Positions 1 to 9,821 of a stretch of DNA of 64,000 nucleotides are shown here, piece by piece. The notes beneath the pieces were generated by a model that saw only the letters and a list, made by a program, of their open reading frames with translations, did not search any database and was not told where the DNA came from. A program made the translations under genes and the position numbers. Source of the DNA: Loktanella sp. (lineage in GTDB: Bacteria > Pseudomonadota > Alphaproteobacteria > Rhodobacterales > Rhodobacteraceae); assembly GCA_017390475.1 (NCBI GenBank), contig JAFPBO010000013.1, positions 124,001-188,000 of the forward strand. The letters run 5' to 3'. The stretch's first letter is position 1, and each line of letters begins with the position of its first letter.

Positions 1-1472
1 CCGATGCCGCTGGGCTGTTCGATCCCGTCGATCAACCGCACCAGACGTGGCGTGATCTGCATGCCCGTCGCCAGCCGCGCAGTCATCACCGCCAGCTGCA
101 AAGGTGAGGTCAGCACATAGCCCTGTCCGATCGAGGCATTGACCGTATCGCCGATCCGCCAGTTTTCACCGCGCACAGTGGATTTCCATTCCCGATCCGG
201 TGCCAGGCCAGAGGCAACAGCCGATAGCGGCAGGTCATAGCGTTCGCCCAGACCCAGCTTGCGCGCCATTTCCGCGATCTTGTCGATCCCGACACGCTGC
301 GCGATATCGTAGAAATAGACGTCACAGCTTTGCTTGAGCGCTTCGTGCAGGTTCATATTACCATGGCCGCCGCGCCGCCAGCAGTGAAAGCGGATGTTGG
401 ATACGTCGGCATGACCGGGGCAATACACTGTGTCATTGGCCGTCACGATGCCTGCCTCGATCGCCGCCAGCGCGGTCACCATTTTAAAGGTTGACCCTGG
501 TGGATAGGTGCCCTGCACGGCTTTGGCCGCCATCGGGCGGTATTTGTTTTCATTCAACGCCCGCCAATCAGCGACCGAAATCCCGCGCACGAACATATTG
601 GGGTCGAATGTCGGGGATGAGACAACAGCGCGCAGATCGCCGTTTTCGAGATCAAGGACGATACCGCTGGCTGATTCGCCTTCAAGCCGCGCCTGCACAT
701 AGGATTGCAGATGGCTGTCGATGGTCAGTTGGATATCCTTGCCAGGGATGCCTTCCTGGCGATCCAGTTCGCGCATGATCCGGCCTGCGGCGCTGATCTC
801 GATCCGGCGCGTGCCCGCACTGCCGCGCAATTCCTCCTCCAGGCGGTTCTCGGCACCGGTTTTGCCATATTCAAATTTGGGGATCTGCAGCAAAGGGTCG
901 GGGTTTTCGATCTGGCTTAGGTCATAGTCGCTGACCGGGCCAACATAGCCCACGACATGCGCCATATCCTCGCCCATCGGATAAAAACGGCTAAGCCCGA
1001 CTTCGGCCTGCACCCCTGGCAGGACTGGCGTGTTCAGATTGATCTGGGCCACATCATCCCAGGACACACGTTCCAGAATCGTTACCGGCACAAATGGTGC
1101 ACGGCGGCGCATTTCTTCCATGGCGCGGGCCAGCACTTCGGGCTGGATGTCGATGATTTCGGTCAGGCGCGCCAGCACCTCGCCGATATCACCGGCATCC
1201 TCGCGGATCATGACAACCCGGTAATTCTGTTCATTGGCGGCGATTGCGATCCCGTTACGATCAAAGATCATCCCACGTGCCGGCGGCAACAGGCGCATGC
1301 TGATGCGGTTTTCCTCGGCGAGCATGCGGTATTGATCGGCCTGTTCAACCTGCATGTCGCGCAGCCGGTACCCGATTGCACCCATCACGCCAACCTGCAG
1401 CCCGCCCACCACAAGTGCGCGCCGCCCGATGATGCGGCTGCTTTGGATCACATCCTTTGAAGGCCGTTTCAT
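1..1472 (-). CDS. mrdA: Penicillin-binding protein 2 (partial, C-terminus outside window)
   Basis: Class B transpeptidase of the elongasome, which cross-links peptidoglycan during lateral wall growth. The first 490 codons are present; the gene runs off the left edge. Seen: a hydrophobic N-terminal anchor near residues 15-35, a PBP-dimerisation region, the active-site SxxK as STFK with Ser327, and the second motif SCD at 382-384. The KTG motif would lie beyond the edge. The start ATG overlaps the mreD stop as ATGA, which supports translational coupling in a mreB-mreC-mreD-mrdA operon; rodA would be expected next. Family members are about 600-650 aa, so roughly three quarters is here. Confidence 0.95.
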   Translation of the reverse strand, partial: MKRPSKDVIQSSRIIGRRALVVGGLQVGVMGAIGYRLRDMQVEQADQYRMLAEENRISMRLLPPARGMIFDRNGIAIAANEQNYRVVMIREDAGDIGEVLARLTEIIDIQPEVLARAMEEMRRRAPFVPVTILERVSWDDVAQINLNTPVLPGVQAEVGLSRFYPMGEDMAHVVGYVGPVSDYDLSQIENPDPLLQIPKFEYGKTGAENRLEEELRGSAGTRRIEISAAGRIMRELDRQEGIPGKDIQLTIDSHLQSYVQARLEGESASGIVLDLENGDLRAVVSSPTFDPNMFVRGISVADWRALNENKYRPMAAKAVQGTYPPGSTFKMVTALAAIEAGIVTANDTVYCPGHADVSNIRFHCWRRGGHGNMNLHEALKQSCDVYFYDIAQRVGIDKIAEMARKLGLGERYDLPLSAVASGLAPDREWKSTVRGENWRIGDTVNASIGQGYVLTSPLQLAVMTARLATGMQITPRLVRLIDGIEQPSGI

Positions 1473-2008
1473 AAACGCTGTCCTATCTTTCGCAGATCAC
1501 CCGGTGCAGATCGCGTCACACCGAACACGTAATGTGTCACCACTACAACCACCGGATAAATCACAATGCTGCCACCAAGCTGCATCATGGTCAGCCCCAA
1601 TGGGGCCTGTGGTGTCAACACGATAGCAAGGACCAGACGGTTCGCCAATGTTATGACTGCAAGTCCCGCGGCGACAAAGCCCCATTCGGCAAGAAATGGC
1701 ATCGTGCGCAGGTCGCGGTGACGGTTGCGGATTGCTTCGGTCAGCAACACCACCAGAGCGGCCCACAGGCCCGGCGGCCGCTGTAACAGCAGATCGGTTG
1801 CAAAAAATACCGCAGCGACAAGATAGACCGGCACGTAATCTGGCCTGCGTGCAATCCAGGCACAGGTCAGCGCCAGCAACAGATCGGGGGCAGCCCAGGT
1901 TGCTGGTCGCAGGTCCAACGGCACCATATGTGCAATCGTGATCACGCAGGCCAGCAACACGAAAACCGCGCGCCTGATCCAGATGCGGGCATCGCCAAAT
2001 TCAGCCAT
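1469..2008 (-). CDS. mreD: Rod shape-determining protein MreD
   Basis: Small integral membrane protein of the rod-shape (elongasome) complex, about 179 aa, with four to five hydrophobic stretches and little else. The frame is open further upstream to 2062, but the ATG at 2008 (protein starting MAEFGDARIW) overlaps the mreC stop by 8 nt and gives a normal family length, so I prefer it. It overlaps mrdA by 4 nt at the other end. Sequence conservation in MreD is poor; the assignment rests on the membrane profile plus its fixed place between mreC and mrdA. Confidence 0.9.
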   Translation of the reverse strand: MAEFGDARIWIRRAVFVLLACVITIAHMVPLDLRPATWAAPDLLLALTCAWIARRPDYVPVYLVAAVFFATDLLLQRPPGLWAALVVLLTEAIRNRHRDLRTMPFLAEWGFVAAGLAVITLANRLVLAIVLTPQAPLGLTMMQLGGSIVIYPVVVVVTHYVFGVTRSAPGDLRKIGQRL

Positions 2009-2927
2009 CAGCTGACTCTGCGGTGGATAGCGCTGTCGGGTCGGGCGGTAGGCCCGGGCCAAAGAATTCCAGCCCCGGTGTCAGCAAGCCACCGGGATCA
2101 TTGATAATCTCATGTGGTTGGGCGCGCAGCACCCGCAGGAATTCCAGCCGTTGATAATCTGCAGCCAGCCGCACGCGCAGACGGTTATCAGTGCCTAGCG
2201 CCACCTGACCAACCAGCAGATCAGCGGGAAACACACCGCCATCGCCTGATGAGACGACACGGTCGCCCGGACGCACTACAGCGCGGTCTTCCAGAAAATC
2301 AATCGGCGGGTTCAGGGTGTTGTCGCCAGCCAGGATCGCCCTTTGCCCTGATGGCAGAATGGTGATCGGGATTCGGCTGGATGTATCGGTCAACAGCAGC
2401 ACCCGGCTGGTTTCCCGCCCGACACCCGCGATCCGCCCAACAAGGCCGATCCCGTCCATTGTCGGCCAGCCATCCACGATTCCATCCCGCGCGCCGACAT
2501 TCAGCAGGACCGACTGACGAAACGGAGAGCCGCTGTCAGCCAGCACAACCCCTGTGACAAAGGTCAGCTTGGGGTCAAGCCGGACATTGTTCAGATCCAG
2601 CAGCTTGGCATTCTCTTGTTCCAGCTGCAAAGCGGCTTCGCGCCAGGCCTTCATCTGCTGCAATTCCCGGCGCAGGTCTTGATTCTGTGCCGCCAGCCTT
2701 TGATAGCTTTGGAAATCCACGATGATGTTGGCGATGCCGTGAACTGGTCGCATTACCCAGTCAAATCCCGGCAGAACCTGGTCGATCACCGCGATACGGA
2801 CCCGTTCGACCCTTGGGCTGTCAATCCGCCAGACCGCGAAAACGCCCAACAGTGCCAACACCAACACCCCCACCAGCAATCTGCGGACGGGGGCGAAAAA
2901 GTCGGCGCTGGTCTTGTCGCGTGCCAA
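2001..2927 (-). CDS. mreC: Rod shape-determining protein MreC
   Basis: Bitopic periplasmic scaffold of the elongasome that links MreB/MreD to PBP2. About 308 aa: a short cytoplasmic tail, one membrane helix (near residues 16-33), a coiled-coil stretch (roughly 65-110, rich in Q/E/L), then the two beta-barrel domains typical of MreC. No ATG suits the family start; the open frame continues upstream into mreB. I chose a TTG at 2927, giving (M)ARDKTSADFF, because AGAGGA lies about 9-11 nt before it and because it falls just after the mreB stop. The start is therefore inferred. Confidence 0.9.
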   Translation of the reverse strand: MARDKTSADFFAPVRRLLVGVLVLALLGVFAVWRIDSPRVERVRIAVIDQVLPGFDWVMRPVHGIANIIVDFQSYQRLAAQNQDLRRELQQMKAWREAALQLEQENAKLLDLNNVRLDPKLTFVTGVVLADSGSPFRQSVLLNVGARDGIVDGWPTMDGIGLVGRIAGVGRETSRVLLLTDTSSRIPITILPSGQRAILAGDNTLNPPIDFLEDRAVVRPGDRVVSSGDGGVFPADLLVGQVALGTDNRLRVRLAADYQRLEFLRVLRAQPHEIINDPGGLLTPGLEFFGPGLPPDPTALSTAESADG

Positions 2928-2950
2928 GGGCAAAGATCCTCTGGCCGGGG

Positions 2951-4000
<1,050 letters not shown>

Positions 4001-4221
4001 CTATTTGCATATCACGCTGCTGCGCCGTCCCGCTGCGCCCGGTTGCAACGTGTTATAGAGACATGCGCCAGCGGATAGAAGCCCCGCAATTCAGGCATTT
4101 TGGCGGCATCACGCCTGTTGTCCTTTTGCAATTTTTATAGGGTTTTTGGGCTATACTGGCGGCAGGAAATATAACTTTCCCAACATTCGCAATGATCATC
4201 CGCCGATCCCGCCTGTCGGGT

Positions 4222-4256
4222 AAAGAAAAAGGCGGCCCCGATTTCGGAACCGCCTC
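4222..4256 (-). terminator. Rho-independent terminator of leuA
   Basis: On the minus strand a GC-rich hairpin with outer arms AGGCGG/CCGCCT (4250-4255 with 4230-4235) and an inner CCGA/CGG pairing is followed at once by a T-rich tail at 4229-4222. It lies about 25 nt after the leuA stop and separates leuA from mreB. Confidence 0.88.
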
Positions 4257-4279
4257 AATCATACGTGAGTCGCGACAGA

Positions 4280-5836
4280 TCAGCTGTCTTTGTAGCTGAC
4301 GCCTTTGGTGTCATGGCCGGGTGCGGATTTTTCGCGCCGTACCAGCAGCCGGTTGATCGCGTTGATATAGGCTTTGGCGCTGGCGACCACAGTATCGGTA
4401 TCGGCGGATTGGCCAGTGGCGATCCGCCCCGCCTCTTCCATCCGCACGATCACGGTGGCCTGTGCATCGGTGCCTTCGGTCACCGCCTGCACCTGATACA
4501 ATTGCAAACGCGCACCATGTGGGAACAATGCCTTGACCGCGTTAAAGGTCGCATCGACCGGGCCGTCACCCGTGGCTGATGTCTTGACATCAGCCCCATC
4601 GATGTTCAGCACCATATTCGCCTGTTGCGGCCCGTCCGTGCCACAGACCACGCGCAATGACGTCAGCTTGATCCGGTCGTCGCCGCTGTCGTTCTGATAG
4701 ACCAGCGCCATCAGATCATCGTCGAAGACCTCTTTTTTGCGATCCGCCAGATCCTTGAACCGCACGAAAACGTCGTTCAACTGATTGTCGGCCAGATCGA
4801 ACCCCAGTTCCGACAGTTTCGCGCGCAAGGCGGCACGGCCAGAATGTTTGCCCAAGGGCAGGCTGGTCCCGGACAGGCCCACATCTTCTGGCCGCATGAT
4901 CTCGAACGTCTCTGCGTTTTTCAGCATGCCATCCTGATGGATGCCGCTTTCATGGGCAAAGGCGTTCTTGCCCACGATCGCCTTATTAAACTGCACCGCA
5001 AAGCCCGACACAGTCGCCACACGGCGCGAGATGTTCATGATCTTGCGGGTATCGATGCCTGTTTCAAAAGGCATGATATCGCCCCGGATTTTCAGGGCCA
5101 TCACGACCTCTTCCAATGCCGTATTGCCTGCCCGTTCGCCCAGACCATTGATCGTGCATTCGATCTGTCTCGCGCCACCGATCACCGCGGCCAGCGAATT
5201 GGCCGTCGCCATGCCAAGGTCATTGTGGCAATGGGTGGCAAAGATCACCTCATCCGCGCCGGGTACAGTGGCGATCAGTTTGCGGATCAGATCGGCGCTT
5301 TCTTCCGGTGCGGTATAGCCGACGGTATCGGGGATATTGATCGTAGTTGCCCCGGCCTTGATCGCGATTTCCACGACACGGCACAGATAGTCCCATTCGG
5401 TCCGCGTCGCATCCATCGGCGACCATTGCACATTGTCGCACAGATTGCGCGCGTGGGTCACGGTGTCATGGATCCGCTGGGCCATTTCGTCCACATCGAG
5501 GTTCGGGATCGCGCGGTGCAGCGGCGAGGTGCCGATGAAAGTATGGATGCGCGGCGAAGATGCGTGTTTCACAGCCTCCCAGCAGCGGTCGATATCTTTG
5601 TAATTGGCGCGCGCCAGCCCGCAGATCGTTGACCGTTTCGCCAGTTTGGCGATCTCGCTGACGGCGTTGAAATCACCCATCGAGGCAATGGGAAAGCCTG
5701 CCTCGATGATATCGACGCCCATATCGTCCAGCAATTCAGCGATTTCCAGCTTTTCGGCATGGGACATTGTTGCGCCAGGGCTTTGTTCGCCGTCGCGCAG
5801 GGTGGTGTCGAAAATCAACACTTTATCTTTGGTCAT
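4280..5836 (-). CDS. leuA: 2-Isopropylmalate synthase
   Basis: Catalyses the first committed step of leucine synthesis: acetyl-CoA + 2-oxoisovalerate to 2-isopropylmalate. 518 aa, full length. Seen: the N-terminal catalytic motif DTTLRDGEQSPG, the metal-binding HCHNDLGMA, the GLGERAGN motif, and a C-terminal LeuA regulatory domain (about residues 390-510) that in this family binds leucine for feedback inhibition. AAGGA lies about 8 nt before the ATG. Monocistronic, with its own terminator downstream. Upstream is a leader peptide with four consecutive Leu codons (5907-5969), suggesting attenuation by charged tRNA-Leu in addition to feedback control. Confidence 0.97.
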   Translation of the reverse strand: MTKDKVLIFDTTLRDGEQSPGATMSHAEKLEIAELLDDMGVDIIEAGFPIASMGDFNAVSEIAKLAKRSTICGLARANYKDIDRCWEAVKHASSPRIHTFIGTSPLHRAIPNLDVDEMAQRIHDTVTHARNLCDNVQWSPMDATRTEWDYLCRVVEIAIKAGATTINIPDTVGYTAPEESADLIRKLIATVPGADEVIFATHCHNDLGMATANSLAAVIGGARQIECTINGLGERAGNTALEEVVMALKIRGDIMPFETGIDTRKIMNISRRVATVSGFAVQFNKAIVGKNAFAHESGIHQDGMLKNAETFEIMRPEDVGLSGTSLPLGKHSGRAALRAKLSELGFDLADNQLNDVFVRFKDLADRKKEVFDDDLMALVYQNDSGDDRIKLTSLRVVCGTDGPQQANMVLNIDGADVKTSATGDGPVDATFNAVKALFPHGARLQLYQVQAVTEGTDAQATVIVRMEEAGRIATGQSADTDTVVASAKAYINAINRLLVRREKSAPGHDTKGVSYKDS

Positions 5837-5862
5837 TTGGGTATTCCTTTGATCTTTGGCAT

Positions 5863-5914
5863 TGTCCGGCGCTGTCCCATCCGAGCGGTCGCGCCGACAG
5901 GCACGCTCAGGCGC
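5863..5914 (-). promoter_or_regulatory. Candidate leuA attenuator: mutually exclusive RNA stems
   Basis: Three copies of a GC pentamer set up a classical switch in the transcript: GCGCC (5914-5910, just before the leader stop), GGCGC (5895-5891) and GCGCC (5872-5868). The middle arm can pair with either outer one. The distal stem is longer (UGUCGGCGC with GCGCCGGACA, one bulge). A further alternative, CUGAGCG (5910-5904) with CGCUCGG (5887-5881), also excludes the distal stem. No U-run follows the distal stem, so it is not a textbook intrinsic terminator; it could be Rho-linked or act on translation, since the leuA SD is only about 15 nt further on. Inference from sequence only. Confidence 0.55.
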
Positions 5915-5969
5915 TGCTAAGAAGTAGCAGGGCGGGGGCAGTGCCAGAGATTTGTGCCGTGGTGATCAT
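5907..5969 (-). CDS. leuA leader peptide (20 aa, four consecutive Leu codons)
   Basis: A 20-residue open frame, MITTAQISGTAPALLLLSSA, ends 70 nt before leuA. Its Leu run is CTG-CTA-CTT-CTT (5930-5919); use of rare CTA and CTT in a GC-rich genome fits a sensor of Leu-tRNA supply. It sits directly before mutually exclusive stems. The SD is poor. A TATAGT about 7 nt before the ATG could be a -10 box, which would make the leader nearly leaderless. Leucine-rich leaders before leuA are a known theme in proteobacteria; this one is identified here by eye. Confidence 0.7.
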   Translation of the reverse strand: MITTAQISGTAPALLLLSSA

Positions 5970-6080
5970 GGCTGTGACTATACAAACCTCGCGCCTGTTG
6001 AAAAGTCCATAAAGTGAGTATTTGGAACAAAGCGAGGCAAAGGGCTGGTCGCGCAAGGCGGGCGGCCTATCCTGCCTTCT

Positions 6081-6746
6081 ATGGAAGATGCATTGATCAT
6101 TGGCGCCTCTGGCGGCATCGGCGCAGCTGTGGCGCAGGAACTGGACCGGCGCGGGGTGGCGGTGACGGGATTGTCGCGGCGTGCGGATGGGTTTGACGTG
6201 ACCGATCGGGCCTCGGTCGATCAGCATCTGGCGGCACTGGACGGGCCGTTCGATCTGATCTTTATCGCGGTGGGTATTCTGGCGCCTGAAAGTGCCGGGC
6301 CGGAAAAGGCGCTGACGGCGATTGAGGCGGAGAATATGGCGCAGGTCATGGCGGTCAATGCCATCGGGCCTGCGCTGATCCTGCGCCATGTGCCGCGATT
6401 GCTGGCCAAGGATCGCCCGGCGGTCGTCGCGACCTTATCGGCGCGCGTGGGCTCGATTGGGGATAACAATATCGGCGGCTGGCATTCCTATCGCGCCTCC
6501 AAGGCGGCGCTGAACCAGATCATCCGGGGGGCCGCAATCGAACTGGGGCGCAGCCATAAACAGGCCGCTTGTGTGGCTTTGCACCCCGGCACAGTGGAGA
6601 CGCCCTTTACCGCCGATTACGCAGGCCGTCACAAGACGATGCCAGCGGCGGATGCGGCTTTGCATCTGCTCGATGTCATCGCCGGGTTGACGCCTGCGCA
6701 GAACGGGCAATTCTTTGACTATGCCGGAAAAGAGGTGCCTTGGTGA
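6081..6746 (+). CDS. SDR family NAD(P)-dependent oxidoreductase (C-factor-like)
   Basis: Short-chain dehydrogenase of 221 aa. Seen: the Rossmann nucleotide motif GASGGIGAAV near the N-terminus (TGxxxGxG variant) and the catalytic pair in SYRASKAAL (YxxxK). A Ser a dozen residues upstream (TLSARVGS) supplies the usual third residue. The protein is on the short side, like CsgA/C-factor SDRs. Substrate unknown. Its stop overlaps the start of the photolyase gene (GTGA), so the two are co-translated. No convincing SD before its ATG. Confidence 0.88.
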   Translation: MEDALIIGASGGIGAAVAQELDRRGVAVTGLSRRADGFDVTDRASVDQHLAALDGPFDLIFIAVGILAPESAGPEKALTAIEAENMAQVMAVNAIGPALILRHVPRLLAKDRPAVVATLSARVGSIGDNNIGGWHSYRASKAALNQIIRGAAIELGRSHKQAACVALHPGTVETPFTADYAGRHKTMPAADAALHLLDVIAGLTPAQNGQFFDYAGKEVPW

Positions 6747-8266
6747 GACTGGTTCTTGTTCTGGGTGATCAGCTGTCACCCAATCTGTCAGCCCTGCGCA
6801 AATGCGATAAGAACAGCGATGTCGTGGTCATGGCCGAGGTCGGGGATGAGGCATCCTATGTCCCGCATCACCCCAAGAAGATCGCCTTTACCTTTGCCGC
6901 GATGCGTAAATTCGCTCAAAGCCTGCGCAAGGATGGCTGGCAGGTCGCCTATACCAAGCTGGATGACCCCGAAAACACCGGATCAATCACCGGCGAATTG
7001 ATCCGCCGCGCCAGCGAGTATGATGCCGCTGGCGTCGTCTATACTGAACCCGGCGAATGGCGGTTGATCGCGGCTTTGGGGGATATGCCGCTCAAGACAC
7101 ATGCCTTGCCTGATGATCGCTTTCTGGCCTCGCATCAGGATTTTGATGGTTGGGCGCAAGGCCGCAAACAATTGCGGATGGAATATTTCTATCGCGATAT
7201 GCGCCGCAAGACCGGGCTTTTGATGGATGGTAATCAGCCCGAAGGTGGCAAATGGAACTACGATCACGACAACCGCAAACCGGCCCCCGATTCCGTGGAT
7301 TATGCGGGGCCGATGCAATTCACCCCTGATGAGGTGGTGGAAGAGGTCCTGACCCTCGTCGCCAGCCGCTTTGACAATAATTTCGGCGATCTACACCCCT
7401 TTTGGTTTGCCACTGATCCCGCTCAAGCCCGCCGCCATCTGGCGCATTGGACTAAGGGTGGCCTGCCGAAATTCGGTGATTTTCAGGACGCGATGCTGAA
7501 TGACAATCGCTACCTTTATCATTCAGTCGTCGGGCTTTACCTCAATGCCGGGCTGCTTGATCCTTTAGAAATCTGTCAGGCCGCCGAGGCTGCCTATCGC
7601 GACGGCCATGCGCCCTTGAATGCGGTGGAAGGGTTCATCCGCCAGATCATCGGCTGGCGCGAATATGTGCGCGGCATCTATTTCCGCGAAGGGCCGGATT
7701 ATGTGACCCGCAACGCGCTGGGCCATGACCGGAAGCTGCCTGCCATGTATTGGGGTGCGGAAACCAAGATGAACTGCATCGCCAAAGCGGTGGACCAGAC
7801 CAAGACTGAAGGCTATGCGCATCACATCCAGCGCCTGATGGTCACCGGCAATTTCGCGCTGCTGGCGGGGATCGATCCGACAGAGGTGCATGAATGGTAT
7901 CTGGCAGTTTACGTCGATGCCTATGAATGGGTCGAGGCGCCGAATGTGATCGGGATGAGCCTGTTTGCCGATGATGGGATCATTGCATCGAAACCCTATA
8001 TCTCGTCAGGTAATTACATCCACAAGATGTCGGATTATTGCGGGTCTTGTGCATATCGCGTGCAGGATAAGACCGGGCCGGATGCCTGCCCGTTCAACCT
8101 GCTATACTGGCATTTCCTTGACCGGCACCGCGACCGGTTCAAGGGCAATCCGCGCATGGGCAATATGTATGGCGTCTGGGACAAGATGGATGCATCGCGC
8201 CGCGACCAAGTGCTGTCAGAGGCGGCAGATTTCCTGTCCCGGATGGAACAAGGCGCGGCGGTTTAA
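6743..8266 (+). CDS. Iron-sulfur bacterial cryptochrome/photolyase (FeS-BCP, PhrB/CryB-like)
   Basis: Flavin photoreceptor/DNA repair protein of the class containing Agrobacterium PhrB ((6-4) photolyase) and Rhodobacter CryB. About 507 aa. N-terminal antenna domain (starting LVLVLGDQLSPN), C-terminal helical FAD domain. Four cysteines, Cys345, Cys433, Cys436 and Cys449 (in NCIAKA, YCGSC, DACPFN), have the spacing of the [4Fe-4S] ligands of PhrB. I chose GTG at 6743, which has AGAGG 8 nt upstream and overlaps the SDR stop; TTG at 6740 is also open. Whether it repairs (6-4) products or acts as a light sensor cannot be told from sequence. It overlaps the convergent MORN gene by 4 nt. Confidence 0.93.
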   Translation: MRLVLVLGDQLSPNLSALRKCDKNSDVVVMAEVGDEASYVPHHPKKIAFTFAAMRKFAQSLRKDGWQVAYTKLDDPENTGSITGELIRRASEYDAAGVVYTEPGEWRLIAALGDMPLKTHALPDDRFLASHQDFDGWAQGRKQLRMEYFYRDMRRKTGLLMDGNQPEGGKWNYDHDNRKPAPDSVDYAGPMQFTPDEVVEEVLTLVASRFDNNFGDLHPFWFATDPAQARRHLAHWTKGGLPKFGDFQDAMLNDNRYLYHSVVGLYLNAGLLDPLEICQAAEAAYRDGHAPLNAVEGFIRQIIGWREYVRGIYFREGPDYVTRNALGHDRKLPAMYWGAETKMNCIAKAVDQTKTEGYAHHIQRLMVTGNFALLAGIDPTEVHEWYLAVYVDAYEWVEAPNVIGMSLFADDGIIASKPYISSGNYIHKMSDYCGSCAYRVQDKTGPDACPFNLLYWHFLDRHRDRFKGNPRMGNMYGVWDKMDASRRDQVLSEAADFLSRMEQGAAV

Positions 8267-9675
8267 TCCGCCGCTTCACCAGCAGCGGGCGTGACAAAAG
8301 CCCCGTCTGACCACATACCGGTGCTTTCTTCGCCGCTGGCATAGCGCATCGTGCCTTCGCCGTCGCGGCGGCCACGGTTGAAATTGCCTTCATAGACATC
8401 GCCATTGGCATAGGTCGCGATGCCGTAGCCGCTGATTTCGCCATCAAGCCAGCCGCCGATATAGCTGAAACCATCGGGCAGCGTGATCTCGCCCTGACCG
8501 GAACGCTGGCCGTTGAGGAATTCGCCGACATAAAGCGTGCCATCGGCATAGGTGGCGGTGCCGTTCCCGTTGCGCTGCCCTTCGGCCCATTCGCCTTCAT
8601 AGACATAGCCATCGGCATAGGTCATCTTGCCTTGGCCGTGGTTTTGCGCGTTTACGAATTCACCTTCATAGACCAGCCCATTGGCATAGGTCGCGACACC
8701 TGTGCCGCTGATCACACCGGCGACCCAGTCACCTTCATAGGTGGACCCGTCGGGATAGGTGATCTTGCCTTTGCCATCGGCCAGATCATTGGCAAAGCTG
8801 CCGACATAGACCGACCCATCGGGATAGGTCACCTCGCCCATGCCGGAAATCTGGCCACCCGCCCATGCACCGGTATAGACATAGCCATCCACGCCCCGGA
8901 ATGTGCCCATGCCTTCGCGACGGTCAGCAACGAAGCTGCCTTCATAGGTATCGCCGTTGCCATAGGTGACACGGCCTTCGCCTTCGCGGCGGCCTGCGAC
9001 CAGATTGCCTTCGTAGACATCGCCATTGGGTTGGGTCAGCGTGCCTGCGCCCTGGATCTGACCTTCAATCCATGACCCGCTATAGATCAGCCCATCGGCC
9101 ATCGTCAGCGTGCCGGTGCCATCGCGTTCACCCGCCCGCAGGCTGCCTTCATAGACAGCGCCGTCAGGATAGGTGATCGTGCCTTCTCCTTCTTTCACGC
9201 CATTGACCCAAGCGCCTGCGTAGACATAGCCCTCGGGGCTGGTCATCGTGCCGGTCCCGTGATGGGCGGCATTGCGGAATTCACCTTCATAAACCACGCC
9301 ATTGGCATAGGTCGCGATGCCCGATCCGGTGATATTGCCGTCCAGCCAGTCACCTTCATAAGTGCCGCCATCGGCAAAGGTGATCTTGCCCTGACCTTCG
9401 GGCTTGCCTGCGACAAAGCTGCCTTCATAGACCGACCCATTGGGAAACCGCGCCACACCTTGTCCGCGGATTTCGCCATCGACCCAATCGCCGGTATATT
9501 CATAGCCATTAGGCAAACGATAGGTGCCGGTGCCATCCTGTTTGCCATCGACAAAAGTGCCCTCATACACACCGCCATCGTCATATTGCTTGGTCTCGAC
9601 CGTCTGCGCCTGCAGGCCAGTCGTCATCAAGGCGATGGCAATGGCCAAGCCATGTGATGGTCTGAGCGTTTTCAT
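8263..9675 (-). CDS. Exported MORN-repeat protein (19 units)
   Basis: 470 aa. An N-terminal signal peptide (to about residue 24, ending LQAQ) is followed almost entirely by tandem 23-residue MORN units of the form YEGxF/WxxGxxxGxGxxxxxxG: 18 good units and a degenerate 19th, then a short tail. MORN arrays form long beta-hairpin sheets, often for membrane or protein contact; in bacteria function is mostly unknown. The hydrophobic residue after YEG/YxG alternates F(or L), W, F, W; the alternation breaks once, between units 9 and 10, and units 1-9 align with 10-18. The array thus looks like a 9-unit block duplicated. Convergent with the photolyase gene, divergent from nadE. Confidence 0.9.
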   Translation of the reverse strand: MKTLRPSHGLAIAIALMTTGLQAQTVETKQYDDGGVYEGTFVDGKQDGTGTYRLPNGYEYTGDWVDGEIRGQGVARFPNGSVYEGSFVAGKPEGQGKITFADGGTYEGDWLDGNITGSGIATYANGVVYEGEFRNAAHHGTGTMTSPEGYVYAGAWVNGVKEGEGTITYPDGAVYEGSLRAGERDGTGTLTMADGLIYSGSWIEGQIQGAGTLTQPNGDVYEGNLVAGRREGEGRVTYGNGDTYEGSFVADRREGMGTFRGVDGYVYTGAWAGGQISGMGEVTYPDGSVYVGSFANDLADGKGKITYPDGSTYEGDWVAGVISGTGVATYANGLVYEGEFVNAQNHGQGKMTYADGYVYEGEWAEGQRNGNGTATYADGTLYVGEFLNGQRSGQGEITLPDGFSYIGGWLDGEISGYGIATYANGDVYEGNFNRGRRDGEGTMRYASGEESTGMWSDGAFVTPAAGEAAD

Positions 9676-9821
9676 TCCGGTCTCCGATCCAGTTTCGCCG
9701 CCAGCTTAAGAGAGAGGGCCATTGCTGACAACGCAAAGAAAGGATGGGGCGGCGAAACTCTGCAAGGTGCTTTCCCCTGACGGGCTTTCTGCTACATCAG
9801 GGCCAGCAGCATAGGACCAGA

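Noticed and set aside
4053-4262. Possible small ORF upstream of mreB, including MPPKCLNCGASIRWRMSL with a CxxC
   Set aside because: An AAAGGA lies upstream but spacing is long, and the frame is short with no known relative; chance cannot be excluded without comparison.
4844-5632. 262-aa plus-strand open frame
   Set aside because: Antisense to leuA, no family pattern, His/Arg-rich composition typical of the reverse frame of a GC-rich gene.
8263-9600. Regular 69-bp periodicity at DNA level, at first sight a tandem repeat or CRISPR-like array
   Set aside because: Units are in-frame codons for MORN repeats with no constant repeat and unique spacer pattern; fully explained by the protein.
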